Shown: one piece after another, positions 1-9,611 of the stretch
How positions within the stretch are numbered: position 1 is the first letter of the stretch
How the letters are laid out: each line of letters opens with the position of its first letter
NCBI GenBank assembly: GCA_937975235.1
Contig: CALJUZ010000131.1
Coordinates: 28,143 to 92,142, forward strand
Direction of reading: 5' to 3'
Source: CALJUZ01 sp003387805
Lineage (GTDB): Bacteria > Bacillota > Limnochordia > Limnochordales > ZCTH02-B6
Length of the DNA stretch: 64,000 nt
Made by a program: the position numbers and the translations under genes
The notes under the pieces: model-generated
Database searches by the model: none
What the model was told of the DNA's origin: nothing
The model's input: only the letters and a program-made list of their open reading frames with translations

Positions 1-1
1 C

Positions 2-190
2 TTGGTCAACGTGGCCCGCTACGTCCAGGTGGATCCCGAGCAGAGCCTGCGGGCGGCCAACGCGAAGTTTCGCCGCCGCTTCCGCTACATCGAAGCCCGG
101 GCGGCGGAGCTCGGCAAAGACCTGAGCGAGATGAGCCTGGCCGAGATGGACGCCCTGTGGGATGAGGCCAAAGAAAACGGCGGTGGGTAA
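2..190 (+). CDS. mazG: MazG nucleotide pyrophosphohydrolase, C-terminal fragment
   Basis: Only the last 62 codons are in the window; the 5' part lies upstream. The visible protein has the terminal MazG signature: a conserved NVARYVQVDPE segment followed by the helix with FRRRFRYIE and a C-terminal MDALWDEAK. The family hydrolyses (deoxy)nucleoside triphosphates to monophosphates and diphosphate and is thought to clean the nucleotide pool. In B. subtilis the homologue (yabN) follows mfd-spoVT, and the same neighbours occur here, but this copy faces the other way, so it converges on spoVT. The TTG at the left edge is an internal Leu codon, not a start. Confidence 0.85.
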   Translation: MVNVARYVQVDPEQSLRAANAKFRRRFRYIEARAAELGKDLSEMSLAEMDALWDEAKENGGG

Positions 191-201
191 AGCCCACCGC
201 C
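171..201 (-). terminator. Rho-independent terminator of the mfd-spoVT transcript
   Basis: A perfect 9-bp stem (179-187 with 193-201, loop of five) is followed on the minus strand by a T-rich run, the complement of 171-178. It lies 54 nt past the spoVT stop and overlaps the last codons of the convergent mazG. The T-run is only on the minus-strand side. Confidence 0.6.
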
Positions 202-254
202 TGTAAATGGGCCCTGTCGTCGCCTGCGCGCCTTGCCGGGGCCGCCGCGCGGGG

Positions 255-806
255 CTACTGTTCCATCTGCTTGGCCAAAAAGCCGGCCGCGGTTTCGGCC
301 AGCTTCAGCTCCAGCTCGCCCATTTTCCGGTGCGGGTCGTTGGTGGCGATGATGACCGCGCCGATGGGATCGCCTTCGGCGATGATGGGCGCGACGGCCT
401 GGGCGGCAAAGGCCCACGCTTCATCGTCGTCCTCGTCCAAAGCCGGTCCTTCGCCGGGACCGGACACCAGCAGCGAGCGGCGGTTTTCCATGAGCTCCTC
501 CACGATGGAAGGCACCCGCTTGTCGAGCCACTGCTTCTTCGGCGCGCCGGCCACCGCAATGACGGCGTCGCGGTCGGTAATCAAGGCGATGTGCTCGGTG
601 GTCTCGTGCAGCGATTCCGCGTACTCCTGGGCGAAATCCCCCAGCTCGCCGATGGGCGAGTACTTTTTCAGGATGACCTCGCCGTCGCGGTCCACAAAAA
701 TTTCCAGCGGATCGCCTTCGCGGATGCGCAGGGTGCGGCGGATTTCTTTGGGGATCACGACGCGGCCCAGATCATCTATGCGACGCACGATTCCGGTAGC
801 TTTCAC
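255..806 (-). CDS. spoVT: Stage V sporulation transcriptional regulator SpoVT
   Basis: The 183-residue protein has an AbrB-type swapped-hairpin DNA-binding domain in residues 1-50 (DDLGRVVIPKEIRRTLRI) and a GAF-like sensor domain from about 55 to 180, the two-domain layout of SpoVT. In Bacilli it modulates late forespore sigma-G gene expression. The length matches the family (about 178). The start is GTG with GGAGGG eight bases upstream. It lies 63 nt after mfd on the same strand and probably shares its transcript, ending at the hairpin just downstream. Its presence indicates a spore-former or a recent descendant of one. Confidence 0.93.
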   Translation of the reverse strand: MKATGIVRRIDDLGRVVIPKEIRRTLRIREGDPLEIFVDRDGEVILKKYSPIGELGDFAQEYAESLHETTEHIALITDRDAVIAVAGAPKKQWLDKRVPSIVEELMENRRSLLVSGPGEGPALDEDDDEAWAFAAQAVAPIIAEGDPIGAVIIATNDPHRKMGELELKLAETAAGFLAKQMEQ

Positions 807-869
807 TCTCGCAGCCCTCCTTAAGCCTTGTTTGCCCGCGTCGGCCGTTTTCCATGTATCCGGCTGCCG

Positions 870-3800
870 TCATTCGCGGCCGGCGGCCACGGGGCGGGGC
901 CCCTCCCGCTCTTCGGCCACGGGCCACGACGCCTGCATTTCCTCGAGCACCTGCTCCAGCAGCGCCAGCATATCCCGTTCGCCCAAGCCTCGCCGCCGCA
1001 GCCGCACCGGCGCCGACCGCGCCGCGGACAGGAGAATCCGGCCCCGGAAGCGCCGGCTCAACTCGTACGCCGTCTGCCTGGGCAGCACGACCCCCTGCAG
1101 GAACCGGATAACCACCTCGTCCGGCGTGCCGCTGACCGACTCGACGCCCACCTCTTTGGCCAGCGCCTTGATACGGGCCACGGCCAGCAAGTTTTTCACC
1201 GGCGGCGGCGCCGGGCCGAACCGGTCCTCCAGCTCCTCCTGCAGGTCCGTCACGTCCACGACGGAGCGCACCGCGGCCACCCGCTTGTATACTTCCACCT
1301 TCTGCTGCGGATCCGCCACGTAGTCGTCCGACACGTACGCATCCACGCTGAGGTCGATGACGGGTTCCGGCGGCGCCTGCGTCCGCTCGCCCTTCACTTC
1401 CCGCACGGCCTCTTCCAGCAGCTGGCAGTACAGCTCGAAGCCGACGGAGGCGATGAACCCGTGCTGCTCCGGTCCGAGCAGATTGCCGGCGCCCCGGATC
1501 TCCAAGTCGCGCATGGCGATCTTGAAGCCTGAACCGAGCTCGGTAAACTCCTTGATGGCTTGCAGGCGCTTCTCCGCGTCTTCGCTGAGTATTTTGTCCC
1601 TGCGGTAGGTGAAATACGCGTACGCGACCCGGTTGGTGCGGCCCACCCGGCCCCGCAGCTGATAGAGCTGGGCCAGGCCCATGCGGTCCGCGTCGCTGAC
1701 GATGAGCGTGTTGACGTTGGCGATGTCCATGCCGGTCTCGATGATGGTGGTGCACACCAGAACGTCGATTTCGTGGTTCAGAAAGTCCACCATCACCTGC
1801 TCCAGCAAGTCCTCGTTCATCTGCCCGTGGGCCACCGCGATGCGCACCTCGGGCACCAGCTGCCGCAGCCGCTCCGCCACGCGGTCGATGTTTTGCACGC
1901 GGTTGTGGACGTAGTACACCTGCCCGCCGCGGCCCACCTCGCGCAAAATGGCCTCCCGCACCAAGTCCTCGTCGTACTCGCTGACGTAGGTGCGGATGGG
2001 GAAGCGGTCCTCCGGGGGCGTTTCGATGACGCTCATGTCCCGCAGCCCCACCAGCGCCATGTGCAGCGTGCGCGGAATGGGCGTCGCGGTCAGGGTCAGC
2101 ACGTCCACCGTGCGCCGCAGCTCCTTGAGCCGCTCTTTCTGGGCCACGCCGAAGCGCTGCTCCTCGTCGATGACGACGATGCCCAGATCCTTGAACGCCA
2201 CGTCCTTGGACAGCAAGCGATGAGTGCCGATGACGATGTCCACCGTGCCGTCGGCCAGGCCCTTGATGATTTTCGCCTGCTCCGCCGGCGACTGGAAGCG
2301 GCTCAGCGCCTCGATGCGCACCGGGTACGGCGCGAAGCGCTCCCGGAACGTGCGCAGGTGCTGGTGGGCCAAAATGGTGGTGGGCACCAGCACGGCCACC
2401 TGGCGCGCGTCCATGACGGCCTTGAAGGCGGCCCGCATGGCCACCTCCGTCTTGCCGAAGCCGACGTCGCCGCACAAAAGCCGGTCCATCGGCCGCGGCC
2501 GCTCCATGTCGGCCTTGATTTCCGCGATGGCCCGCTTCTGGTCCGGCGTCTCCTCGAAAGGAAACCCGTCCTCGAACTGCTGCTGCCACACCGTATCCGG
2601 CGAAAACGCGTAGCCGGGCAGCGCCTCCCGCTCCGCGTACAGCTTGAGCAAATCCTGGGCCAGCTCGCGCACCGACTGCTGCACCCGCTGCTTGGCCCGG
2701 GTCCACTCGCTGCCGCCCAGCCGGTTCAGCCGGGGCGTCTGGCCTTCGACGCCGATGTACTTTTGCAGCAGATGGACCTGGTCCGTCGGCACGTACAGCT
2801 TGTCGTCGCCCGCGTACTCCACCAGCAGGTAGTCTTTGTGCGCGCCGCCGATGACCAGCGTCTCGACGCCTTGGTAGCGGCCGACGCCGTGGTTGACGTG
2901 GACCACCAGGTCGCCGACCTTCAGGTCGTCCATGCGGGTGGCCGCGCCGGCCCGCCGGCGGGGCCGCTGCCGCTGCTTCTGCTGTCCGAACACTTCCAGC
3001 TCGGTCAGCACCAAAAGCTTCTCGTCGGGCAGCTCGCAGCCCACGTGCAGCTCCGCGGCGGCCACCGCCACCGCGCCCGCGGGCAGCGCGCCCTCTAGAT
3101 CCCGGGCGTGGCGAGCGGGGATTTCCTCGTCCTGCAGCACTTCCTGGATGCGGGCCGCGCGGGCGTCGGTGGAGGCGATGATGACGGTGCGCCAGCCTTC
3201 CCGCCGCCGGCGGCGGACCGCCGACACGAACTGCTCCAGCCGCCCGTGGAACGTCTCGGGCGGCCGGGACTTGACCGCCGTCTCCGGCAGGCCCTCCATG
3301 CCCGGCACCCGCTGGGGCAGCCCCGACACGAACAGGGCCGGGCGGCGCCGCACCGCGGCCGCCAAATCGTCCCAGTCCGCGAACAGCGCCTGCTGCTCGG
3401 GCAAGACCCGGCCCCGCTCCAGCAAATCCGCGTGGGTTTCCGCGAACTCGGTCATCATCAGCTGCAGCTGCTCGCGCGTGCGGGCCGGCTCGTCGACGAT
3501 GACCGTCGCGTCCGGGCCGGCGTAGTCCAGCAGCGTCTCCAGTTCGGGGAACAGGAATGGCTTGTACTGCTCCAGGCCCGGCGCCCAGCGGCGGCCCGCC
3601 AGGTGGTCCAGGTGCGTGCGGGCCCGCTGGGCCAGCGCATCCGCGCCCGCGCCGGCGCCGGCTTGCCGCAGCGTCTCCACCTGCCGGGCCACGGCCTCCT
3701 GAATGCGCGCCAGCGCCGCCTCGTCGTCCACCGGCGGCACTTCCCGCGCCGGGCCGATGCGGACCCGCTCCACGTCTTCCACCGAGCGCTGCGTTTCGGG

Positions 3801-4430
3801 ATCGAAGACCCGGATGGAATCGATCTCGTCGTCGAAAAAGTCGATGCGGTACGGCGCCGGGGCCGAGGGCGGAAACACGTCCAAGAGCCCGCCCCGCACG
3901 CTGAACTGGCCGCGGCCTTCGACCATGGCCGCCCGCTCGTACCCGTCGCGGACCAGCGCTTCGGCCAGCTGTTCCATGGGCAGGATGTGGCCCACGGCCA
4001 CGGTGCGCACCCGCTCCCGCAGCGCCGCCCGGGGCGCGAGCCGCTCGGCCGCGGCCTGGATGGGCGCGATGACGAGGGCCGGCTCCCCGGTGACCAGCCG
4101 CTCCAGGACGGCCAGGCGGGCCGAGGCGATGGCTTCGGGCACGTGCAGCTCTTCGTGGGGCCACACTTCGCGGGCCGGAAACACCAGCACGTCTTCGTCC
4201 GGCAGCAGCGACGACAGCTGCTGCGCCAGGCGCTGGGCGTGCCCGGGGCCCACCGTCAGCACCAGCGTGGTGCGGCGGCCCGGCTGCGGCCAGCCGCGCG
4301 CGTGCCACGCGGCGATGGCCAGCGTCTTGTGGCCGGCCGCGAAGCCGTGTATGTAAGCGGCGGGCGCGGGCTGCGAGGCGCCTGCCCGCACCTTTGGTGT
4401 GACTAGTGGGAAAATTATATCATTGACCAA
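870..4430 (-). CDS. mfd: Transcription-repair coupling factor Mfd
   Basis: This superfamily-2 DNA translocase removes RNA polymerase stalled at lesions and recruits UvrA. Visible in order are a UvrB-like N-terminal module, a CarD-like RNA-polymerase interaction domain (VGDLVVHVNHGVGRYQG), a RecG-like helicase core with Walker A GDVGFGKTEVAMRA, a DEEQ box and motif TATPIPRTLHMAL, and a C-terminal TRCF domain. I chose TTG 4430 (1186 residues) because GAGGG lies nine bases upstream and the N-terminal length then matches other Mfd proteins. A GTG at 4391 is possible but has poor ribosome-binding sequence. It is followed by spoVT, as in B. subtilis. Confidence 0.95.
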   Translation of the reverse strand: MVNDIIFPLVTPKVRAGASQPAPAAYIHGFAAGHKTLAIAAWHARGWPQPGRRTTLVLTVGPGHAQRLAQQLSSLLPDEDVLVFPAREVWPHEELHVPEAIASARLAVLERLVTGEPALVIAPIQAAAERLAPRAALRERVRTVAVGHILPMEQLAEALVRDGYERAAMVEGRGQFSVRGGLLDVFPPSAPAPYRIDFFDDEIDSIRVFDPETQRSVEDVERVRIGPAREVPPVDDEAALARIQEAVARQVETLRQAGAGAGADALAQRARTHLDHLAGRRWAPGLEQYKPFLFPELETLLDYAGPDATVIVDEPARTREQLQLMMTEFAETHADLLERGRVLPEQQALFADWDDLAAAVRRRPALFVSGLPQRVPGMEGLPETAVKSRPPETFHGRLEQFVSAVRRRRREGWRTVIIASTDARAARIQEVLQDEEIPARHARDLEGALPAGAVAVAAAELHVGCELPDEKLLVLTELEVFGQQKQRQRPRRRAGAATRMDDLKVGDLVVHVNHGVGRYQGVETLVIGGAHKDYLLVEYAGDDKLYVPTDQVHLLQKYIGVEGQTPRLNRLGGSEWTRAKQRVQQSVRELAQDLLKLYAEREALPGYAFSPDTVWQQQFEDGFPFEETPDQKRAIAEIKADMERPRPMDRLLCGDVGFGKTEVAMRAAFKAVMDARQVAVLVPTTILAHQHLRTFRERFAPYPVRIEALSRFQSPAEQAKIIKGLADGTVDIVIGTHRLLSKDVAFKDLGIVVIDEEQRFGVAQKERLKELRRTVDVLTLTATPIPRTLHMALVGLRDMSVIETPPEDRFPIRTYVSEYDEDLVREAILREVGRGGQVYYVHNRVQNIDRVAERLRQLVPEVRIAVAHGQMNEDLLEQVMVDFLNHEIDVLVCTTIIETGMDIANVNTLIVSDADRMGLAQLYQLRGRVGRTNRVAYAYFTYRRDKILSEDAEKRLQAIKEFTELGSGFKIAMRDLEIRGAGNLLGPEQHGFIASVGFELYCQLLEEAVREVKGERTQAPPEPVIDLSVDAYVSDDYVADPQQKVEVYKRVAAVRSVVDVTDLQEELEDRFGPAPPPVKNLLAVARIKALAKEVGVESVSGTPDEVVIRFLQGVVLPRQTAYELSRRFRGRILLSAARSAPVRLRRRGLGERDMLALLEQVLEEMQASWPVAEEREGPRPVAAGRE

Positions 4431-4602
4431 AATAAAACACCCTCTTTCGCCGCGGTCGAGCGCGCGTCGGGTGCACCAACCGGTGCGGCACCGCCTGGCT
4501 CGGAAACACGCACCCCTCACCGGGGCGCGCGTCGGATGCGCGGGAGACCGACGCTCCCGGACATGCGCCGTGAACGAGCAGAAAGTCGGATGGTGCAACA
4601 AC

Positions 4603-4632
4603 ATTATAGGTGCGGGCGCGGGCCGAGATCAA
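4603..4632 (-). promoter_or_regulatory. Sigma-A-type promoter of mfd
   Basis: On the minus strand TTGATC (4627-4632) and a perfect TATAAT (4603-4608) are 18 nt apart in the gap between pth and mfd. Transcription would start near 4596, giving a leader of about 165 nt. A second TATAAT with an extended -10 TG lies at 4414-4419, but it would fall inside mfd with the TTG start chosen here. The rest of the 4431-4725 gap is GC-rich; it holds one short inverted repeat (4708-4723) without a T-run. Confidence 0.55.
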
Positions 4633-4725
4633 CCCTGCGGCCCCGAGGCGGCGCGCGCCCGGGGCCCGGCCGGACCGGGCTCCGCCGGCCGTGCGGCCCC
4701 CTCGCGGCGCCCGATTACGGGCGTA

Positions 4726-5301
4726 TTATGGCATCGCCCGATTGTACTTATTCATGGCCGCTTCCACGCCTTCCAGCACCCACGTCCTGACCGCCTCGGC
4801 GGCGCGCCGGATGACGTCTTCGTAAAGCGCGAACTCGTCGCGGCCCATGATCTGCAGAACATACTCCGCGGCCGTCAGCGGATGGGGCGGCCGGCCGATG
4901 CCGATGCGGATGCGGGCGAACTGATTGGAACCGAGCGCGGTGATGATGGACTGCATGCCGCGGTGGCCGCCGGCGCCGCCGGACGGACGCACGCGCATCT
5001 GGCCCGGCGGCAGATCCAGGTCGTCGTAGACGACCAGAAGATCTTCGGGGCCGCAGCGGTAGTAGCGCAGAAGCGGCTGGACGGCCTCGCCGCTCAGATT
5101 CATGTACGTCATCGGCTTGACCAGATACAGCTGCCGGCCGTCCAGCTTCGCTTTGGCCACGGAGCTGCCCATCCAGCGCCGCCAGCCGTCCGCGCCCAAA
5201 TCCCGGGCCAGCTCGTCCACGACCAGGAAGCCCATGTTGTGGCGGGTGCGCTCGTAGCGGGCGCCGGGATTGCCCAAGCCGACGATGAATTTCAGCGACA
5301 T
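4726..5301 (-). CDS. pth: Peptidyl-tRNA hydrolase
   Basis: Pth releases tRNA from peptidyl-tRNA that has dropped off ribosomes. The 191-residue protein has the family landmarks: GLGNPG at residues 8-13 with Asn11, catalytic His21 in RHNMGF, the YDDLDLP motif near residue 95 with the general-base Asp, and GGAGGHRGM. Length is typical. The ATG start shares one base with the stop codon of rplY (TAATG), so the two are translationally coupled. The rplY-pth-mfd order is that of B. subtilis ctc-spoVC-mfd. Confidence 0.96.
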   Translation of the reverse strand: MSLKFIVGLGNPGARYERTRHNMGFLVVDELARDLGADGWRRWMGSSVAKAKLDGRQLYLVKPMTYMNLSGEAVQPLLRYYRCGPEDLLVVYDDLDLPPGQMRVRPSGGAGGHRGMQSIITALGSNQFARIRIGIGRPPHPLTAAEYVLQIMGRDEFALYEDVIRRAAEAVRTWVLEGVEAAMNKYNRAMP

Positions 5302-5927
5302 TACTCCTCGCCGCCGCCGCCTTCGTCCGCCTCACCGGCTTCTTCGCCGGCCGGCTCTTCCTCGGCCAGGCGCGGGGCGCTGACCGTCACCACGGTCTCC
5401 TCCGGGTCGGTCAAAATGGCCACGCCCGGCGGCGGGGTCAGCTGGCCCACGGTGACCACGTCGCCCACGGCCAGCCCGGACACGTCCACGGTGATGGCTT
5501 CCGGAATATCCGTGGGCAGGCACGAGATCTGGATTTCCCGCAGCACCAGCTGCACGATGCCGTCGTCGGCGCGGGCGTCCTCGCCCTCCAGCGCCACCGG
5601 CACGGTGGTCTGGATCTCCTGGTCCAGCGCGACCGCATGAAAGTCCACGTGCACGAACTCGTCCCGCACGGGGTCCTGCTGAACTTCCTTGATGAGCACC
5701 TTGTGCCGGCCGCCGTTGCCGCCTCCGGCGATGTGCAGGTCCACCAGGCTGTGGGTGCCCGCGATCTGCAGCGTCCGGAACAGCTCCCGCTCCGGCACAG
5801 CGACGTGAATGGCCTGCGGGCCGGTGCCGTACACGACGCCGGGCACGAGGCCGCTCCGTCGCAGCCGGCGGGCGGCGCCCTTGCCCAGCGCCTCCCGGAC
5901 CTGGACCGTCAGAGAAGTCTCGGTCAT
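5301..5927 (-). CDS. rplY: 50S ribosomal protein L25, Ctc/TL5 long form
   Basis: L25 binds 5S rRNA in the central protuberance. The N-terminal ~95 residues carry the L25 fold (VREALGKGAARRLRRSGLVPGVVYG), and a second beta domain follows, as in the general-stress form Ctc/TL5. The last ~20 residues are acidic (EEEPAGEEAGEADEGGGGEE). At 208 residues it fits the long two-domain class. It is the middle gene of a prs-rplY-pth unit, 40 nt after prs. Confidence 0.94.
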   Translation of the reverse strand: MTETSLTVQVREALGKGAARRLRRSGLVPGVVYGTGPQAIHVAVPERELFRTLQIAGTHSLVDLHIAGGGNGGRHKVLIKEVQQDPVRDEFVHVDFHAVALDQEIQTTVPVALEGEDARADDGIVQLVLREIQISCLPTDIPEAITVDVSGLAVGDVVTVGQLTPPPGVAILTDPEETVVTVSAPRLAEEEPAGEEAGEADEGGGGEE

Positions 5928-5966
5928 GATCCGCCCTCCTTCGAACTCGATCCAGCCTCTACCTTA

Positions 5967-6926
<960 letters not shown>

Positions 6927-7041
6927 CTCGTTCCATGAGCCTCCCGTGGCATACTGCGAGGACACGTCCATGCTCCGCCGCTTCCCGTCTTTCTAGGTTG
7001 ACCGAAGGCCGGGGCGGTTCCTCCCCGGGCTCCGGCACGAT

Positions 7042-7074
7042 GCGACCCGCGCCGCCGTGTCCGGCGCGGGTCGC
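7042..7074. repeat. Intercistronic hairpin between glmU and prs
   Basis: A perfect 12-bp stem (7042-7053 with 7063-7074) with a nine-base loop ends just past the glmU stop. Neither side has a T-run, so it is more likely an mRNA-stabilising or processing hairpin than a terminator. Confidence 0.45.
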
Positions 7075-7077
7075 TGG

Positions 7078-8571
7078 TCAGCTGGTCCCTTTATCTCCGC
7101 CCGGGCCGTCCGCGGGCGGGCTTTCGTCCGCGCCGGCGCCGGGCGCGCCCGCGCGGCCGGCGGCCGTTTTCTCCGCCTCGGCCCGCTGCCGCCGCCGCAC
7201 CGCCCAGCCTTCGATGTTGCGCTGCTCGGCCCGCTCGATGGCCAGCGCGTCCGCCGGCACGTCTTTGGCGATGCTGGAGCCGGCGCCGGTAAACGCGCCC
7301 TTGCCGATGCGCACCGGCGCGATGAGATTGGTGTTGCTGCCGATGCGGGCGCCGTCCTCGATGACGGTCTCGTATTTGTTGAACCCGTCCCAGTTGCACG
7401 TGATGGTGCCGGCGCCGAGGTTGACGTCGCGGCCCAGGACCGCGTCGCCCACGTACGACAGGTGGGGCACCTTGCTTTCGGGGCCGATGCGAGACTTCTT
7501 GACTTCGACGAACGAGCCGACGCGAGCCCGCTCCTCCATGACGGTGCCGGGCCGCAAGTACGCGTACGGGCCCACGGCGCACCCCGGGCCGATGCGGCTT
7601 CCTTTGACGACGGCCCGCTCCACCGCCGCGCCCCGCTCGACGACGCTGTCGGCGATGTCCGCGTGGGGCCCGATGCGGCAGTCTTCCTCGATGCGCGTGT
7701 TTCCGCGGATGAACGTAAACGGCAGCACGGTGACGTCCGGCGCCAGGGAGACGTCGGCGTCGATGTACACCGTGTCCGGGTCGACGATGGTGACGCCTTG
7801 CAGCATCCAATGCTCGACGATGCGGCGGCGGTACACGGCCTCGGCCCGGGCCAGCTCGACGCGGGTGTTGACGCCGAGAATTTCGTCGGCGTCCGGGGCG
7901 ATCACGGCCTGCACGAAGCCCCCGCCTTGGGCCAGTACGTGCACCGCGTCGGGCAGGTAGTACTCGCCCTGCGCGTTGTCGGGCCGCACGGCCCGCAGCG
8001 CTTCAAACAGGCGGCCGCCGTCGAAGCAGTAGGTGCCGCTGTTGACCTCGCGGATGGCCCGCTCCTCGGGGGACGCGTCGGCGTGCTCGACGATCCGGAT
8101 CAGGCGCCCAGGCTCCGCGGCCGCAGGGGCCTGGGCCCGCACGACGCGGCCGTAGCCCGTCGGATCGTCGACCATCGCGCTCAGAACGGTGGCCGCGGCG
8201 CCGCGCGCCACGTGGGTTTCCACCAGCTGGGCCACGGTTTCCGGGCGCAGCAAGGGCACGTCGCCGCACGTGACGACCACGGGGCCGCCGTGGCCCGCCA
8301 GCAGCGGCTCGGCCTGCATGACCGCGTGGCCCGTGCCCAGCTGCTCCTCCTGGACGGCGAACTCCACGTTCATGTCCCCAAGGGCCGCGCGCACGCCGTC
8401 CGCGCCGTGGCCGACGACGACGACGATTCTCTGGATGCCCGCGCCCCGCAGCGCCTCCACCACGTGCCGCACCATGGGGCGGCCCGCGACCTCGTGCAGC
8501 ACTTTCGGGCGCTTGGACTTCATACGCGTGCCTTGGCCGGCGGCCAAGACCAGCGCCGCAGGCGTTGTCAT
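7078..8571 (-). CDS. glmU: Bifunctional UDP-N-acetylglucosamine pyrophosphorylase / glucosamine-1-phosphate N-acetyltransferase
   Basis: GlmU acetylates glucosamine-1-phosphate and then uridylylates it to UDP-GlcNAc, the precursor of peptidoglycan. The N-terminal uridyltransferase starts with LVLAAGQGTRMKSKRPKVLH; the C-terminal half is a left-handed beta-helix of hexapeptide repeats with GTITCNWDGFNKYETVIEDG. The ATG at 8571 gives 497 residues. The core ends near residue 455, and the last ~40 residues are a Glu/Ala/Gly-rich tail of unknown use. prs follows it as in B. subtilis, but spoVG and ridA, normally upstream, are absent. Confidence 0.96.
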   Translation of the reverse strand: MTTPAALVLAAGQGTRMKSKRPKVLHEVAGRPMVRHVVEALRGAGIQRIVVVVGHGADGVRAALGDMNVEFAVQEEQLGTGHAVMQAEPLLAGHGGPVVVTCGDVPLLRPETVAQLVETHVARGAAATVLSAMVDDPTGYGRVVRAQAPAAAEPGRLIRIVEHADASPEERAIREVNSGTYCFDGGRLFEALRAVRPDNAQGEYYLPDAVHVLAQGGGFVQAVIAPDADEILGVNTRVELARAEAVYRRRIVEHWMLQGVTIVDPDTVYIDADVSLAPDVTVLPFTFIRGNTRIEEDCRIGPHADIADSVVERGAAVERAVVKGSRIGPGCAVGPYAYLRPGTVMEERARVGSFVEVKKSRIGPESKVPHLSYVGDAVLGRDVNLGAGTITCNWDGFNKYETVIEDGARIGSNTNLIAPVRIGKGAFTGAGSSIAKDVPADALAIERAEQRNIEGWAVRRRQRAEAEKTAAGRAGAPGAGADESPPADGPGGDKGTS

Positions 8572-8645
8572 GGGCTTTGCACCCTCACACGGGGAAAAGT
8601 TTGTGCCTTGTTTCACCTTCGGCGCCGCGACGGGCATTCCTGCGT

Positions 8646-9260
8646 CTACAGCTGCAACAAACCGATCAAGATGAGGATGGCGCCGGGCGCGTAGGATCCT
8701 TTGCCGCCCAGCCACCCGGCCCCCCAGCGGCGGCCCAGGTGCAGGCCCACCCACGTCAAGAGCACCTGGGCCGCCGCCACCAGCGCCACGGCGTAGGCGC
8801 CGAAGCCGATGAACGCCGCGCCCAGGCCCGCGGCCAGCGCGTCCAGACCCAGGGCCACGCCCAGCACTACCGCTTCGCCCGCGTCGATGGCGCCCGAGCC
8901 GTCCACGTCGGCGCGGCCCGGCTCTTTGAGCACCTGAATGACGATGCCCGGACCCGGCAGGCGGATGCAAAGGAGCGTGGCCGCCTCGTCGCGGCTCTCG
9001 GCCCAGCCTTTGGCCATGTTCCATGCGCCCAGCGCCACGAACACGGCCGCGCCCGCGACGTTCGGGGCGCGCCAGACGCCCGCGCCGGCCAGCGCCGCCC
9101 CGGCCGTCATCGCGGCGGCGAAACACGCCGCGCTGCACACGCCGATGACCAGAAGCGACCGCGCGGGCACCTGAATGCGCCGCAGGCCGTAGGCCGCGCC
9201 GACGGCCAGGCCGTCGGCGCCCAGCGCCAGCGCCACTGCGGCGGCGGACCAAATTTCCAT
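8646..9260 (-). CDS. ytaF: Sporulation membrane protein YtaF (MntP-like)
   Basis: The 204-residue protein has six hydrophobic segments in two triplets, like the MntP/YtaF family of small transporters. Between them is the YtaF-typical loop with VLKEPGRADVDGSGAIDAGE, followed by LGVALGLDALAAGLGAA. YtaF is restricted to endospore formers; its role is unclear and the family may move divalent cations. The ATG has GAGGGGG six bases upstream. It sits between glmU and the divergent tRNA-Gln. Confidence 0.85.
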   Translation of the reverse strand: MEIWSAAAVALALGADGLAVGAAYGLRRIQVPARSLLVIGVCSAACFAAAMTAGAALAGAGVWRAPNVAGAAVFVALGAWNMAKGWAESRDEAATLLCIRLPGPGIVIQVLKEPGRADVDGSGAIDAGEAVVLGVALGLDALAAGLGAAFIGFGAYAVALVAAAQVLLTWVGLHLGRRWGAGWLGGKGSYAPGAILILIGLLQL

Positions 9261-9374
9261 GGGCGGCCCCCTCAGCCGTCAATCCGTCCCAAGCTATGAG
9301 CCAGACTATGAGGGGAGCCGGGATGTTGACCGCCGCGCGGCGCGAAGGCCGTCGCGCTCGCCGGGGCGGCGCGT

Positions 9375-9404
9375 TTGACACGATCCCCGCGTACACGGTA
9401 TAAT
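9375..9404 (+). promoter_or_regulatory. Consensus sigma-A promoter of the tRNA-Gln gene
   Basis: TTGACA at 9375-9380 and TATAAT at 9399-9404 both match the consensus exactly with an 18-nt spacer. Predicted start near 9411 leaves about 36 nt of 5' leader before the mature tRNA. Confidence 0.9.
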
Positions 9405-9446
9405 TTTTGTGCGTGGGCCGGCGAATTCGCTGGCTATTGTTTTCTT

Positions 9447-9520
9447 TGGGGCGTGGGGTAAGGGCAGCCCGCGAGACTTTGGATCTCGTTGTCTAGGTTC
9501 GAATCCTAGCGCCCCAGCCA
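9447..9520 (+). tRNA. trnQ: tRNA-Gln (anticodon TTG)
   Basis: The 74-nt cloverleaf includes an encoded CCA. The 7-bp acceptor stem TGGGGCG pairs with CGCCCCA, followed by discriminator G. The anticodon stem CGAGA/TCTCG closes the loop CTTTGGA with TTG as anticodon, and the T-arm has GGTTCGAATCC. It is monocistronic, with a consensus promoter upstream and a terminator three bases downstream. Confidence 0.96.
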
Positions 9521-9522
9521 GA

Positions 9523-9550
9523 AGCCGCTGCAGAGCGGCTTTTTCCTTTT
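9523..9550 (+). terminator. Rho-independent terminator of tRNA-Gln
   Basis: Stem AGCCGCT (9523-9529) and AGCGGCT (9534-9540) with a four-base loop is followed at once by TTTTCCTTTT. Confidence 0.9.
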
Positions 9551-9611
9551 GGGGCGCCCGGCCGCCCGCATGGCGGCCACGGGGCGCCGGCGGCCGCGGC
9601 CGGCGCCCCGC

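Noticed and set aside
1560..3098. Long plus-strand open frame opposite mfd (and similar long antisense frames opposite glmU, parA, gyrB, gcvPB and others)
   Set aside because: High G+C removes stop codons from all frames. The products are His/Arg/Gly-rich without domains, while the opposite strand encodes well-known proteins.
4414..4419. Minus-strand TATAAT with extended -10 TG as the mfd promoter
   Set aside because: With the TTG start that fits family length and ribosome-binding site it lies inside the gene; the promoter at 4603-4632 is better placed.
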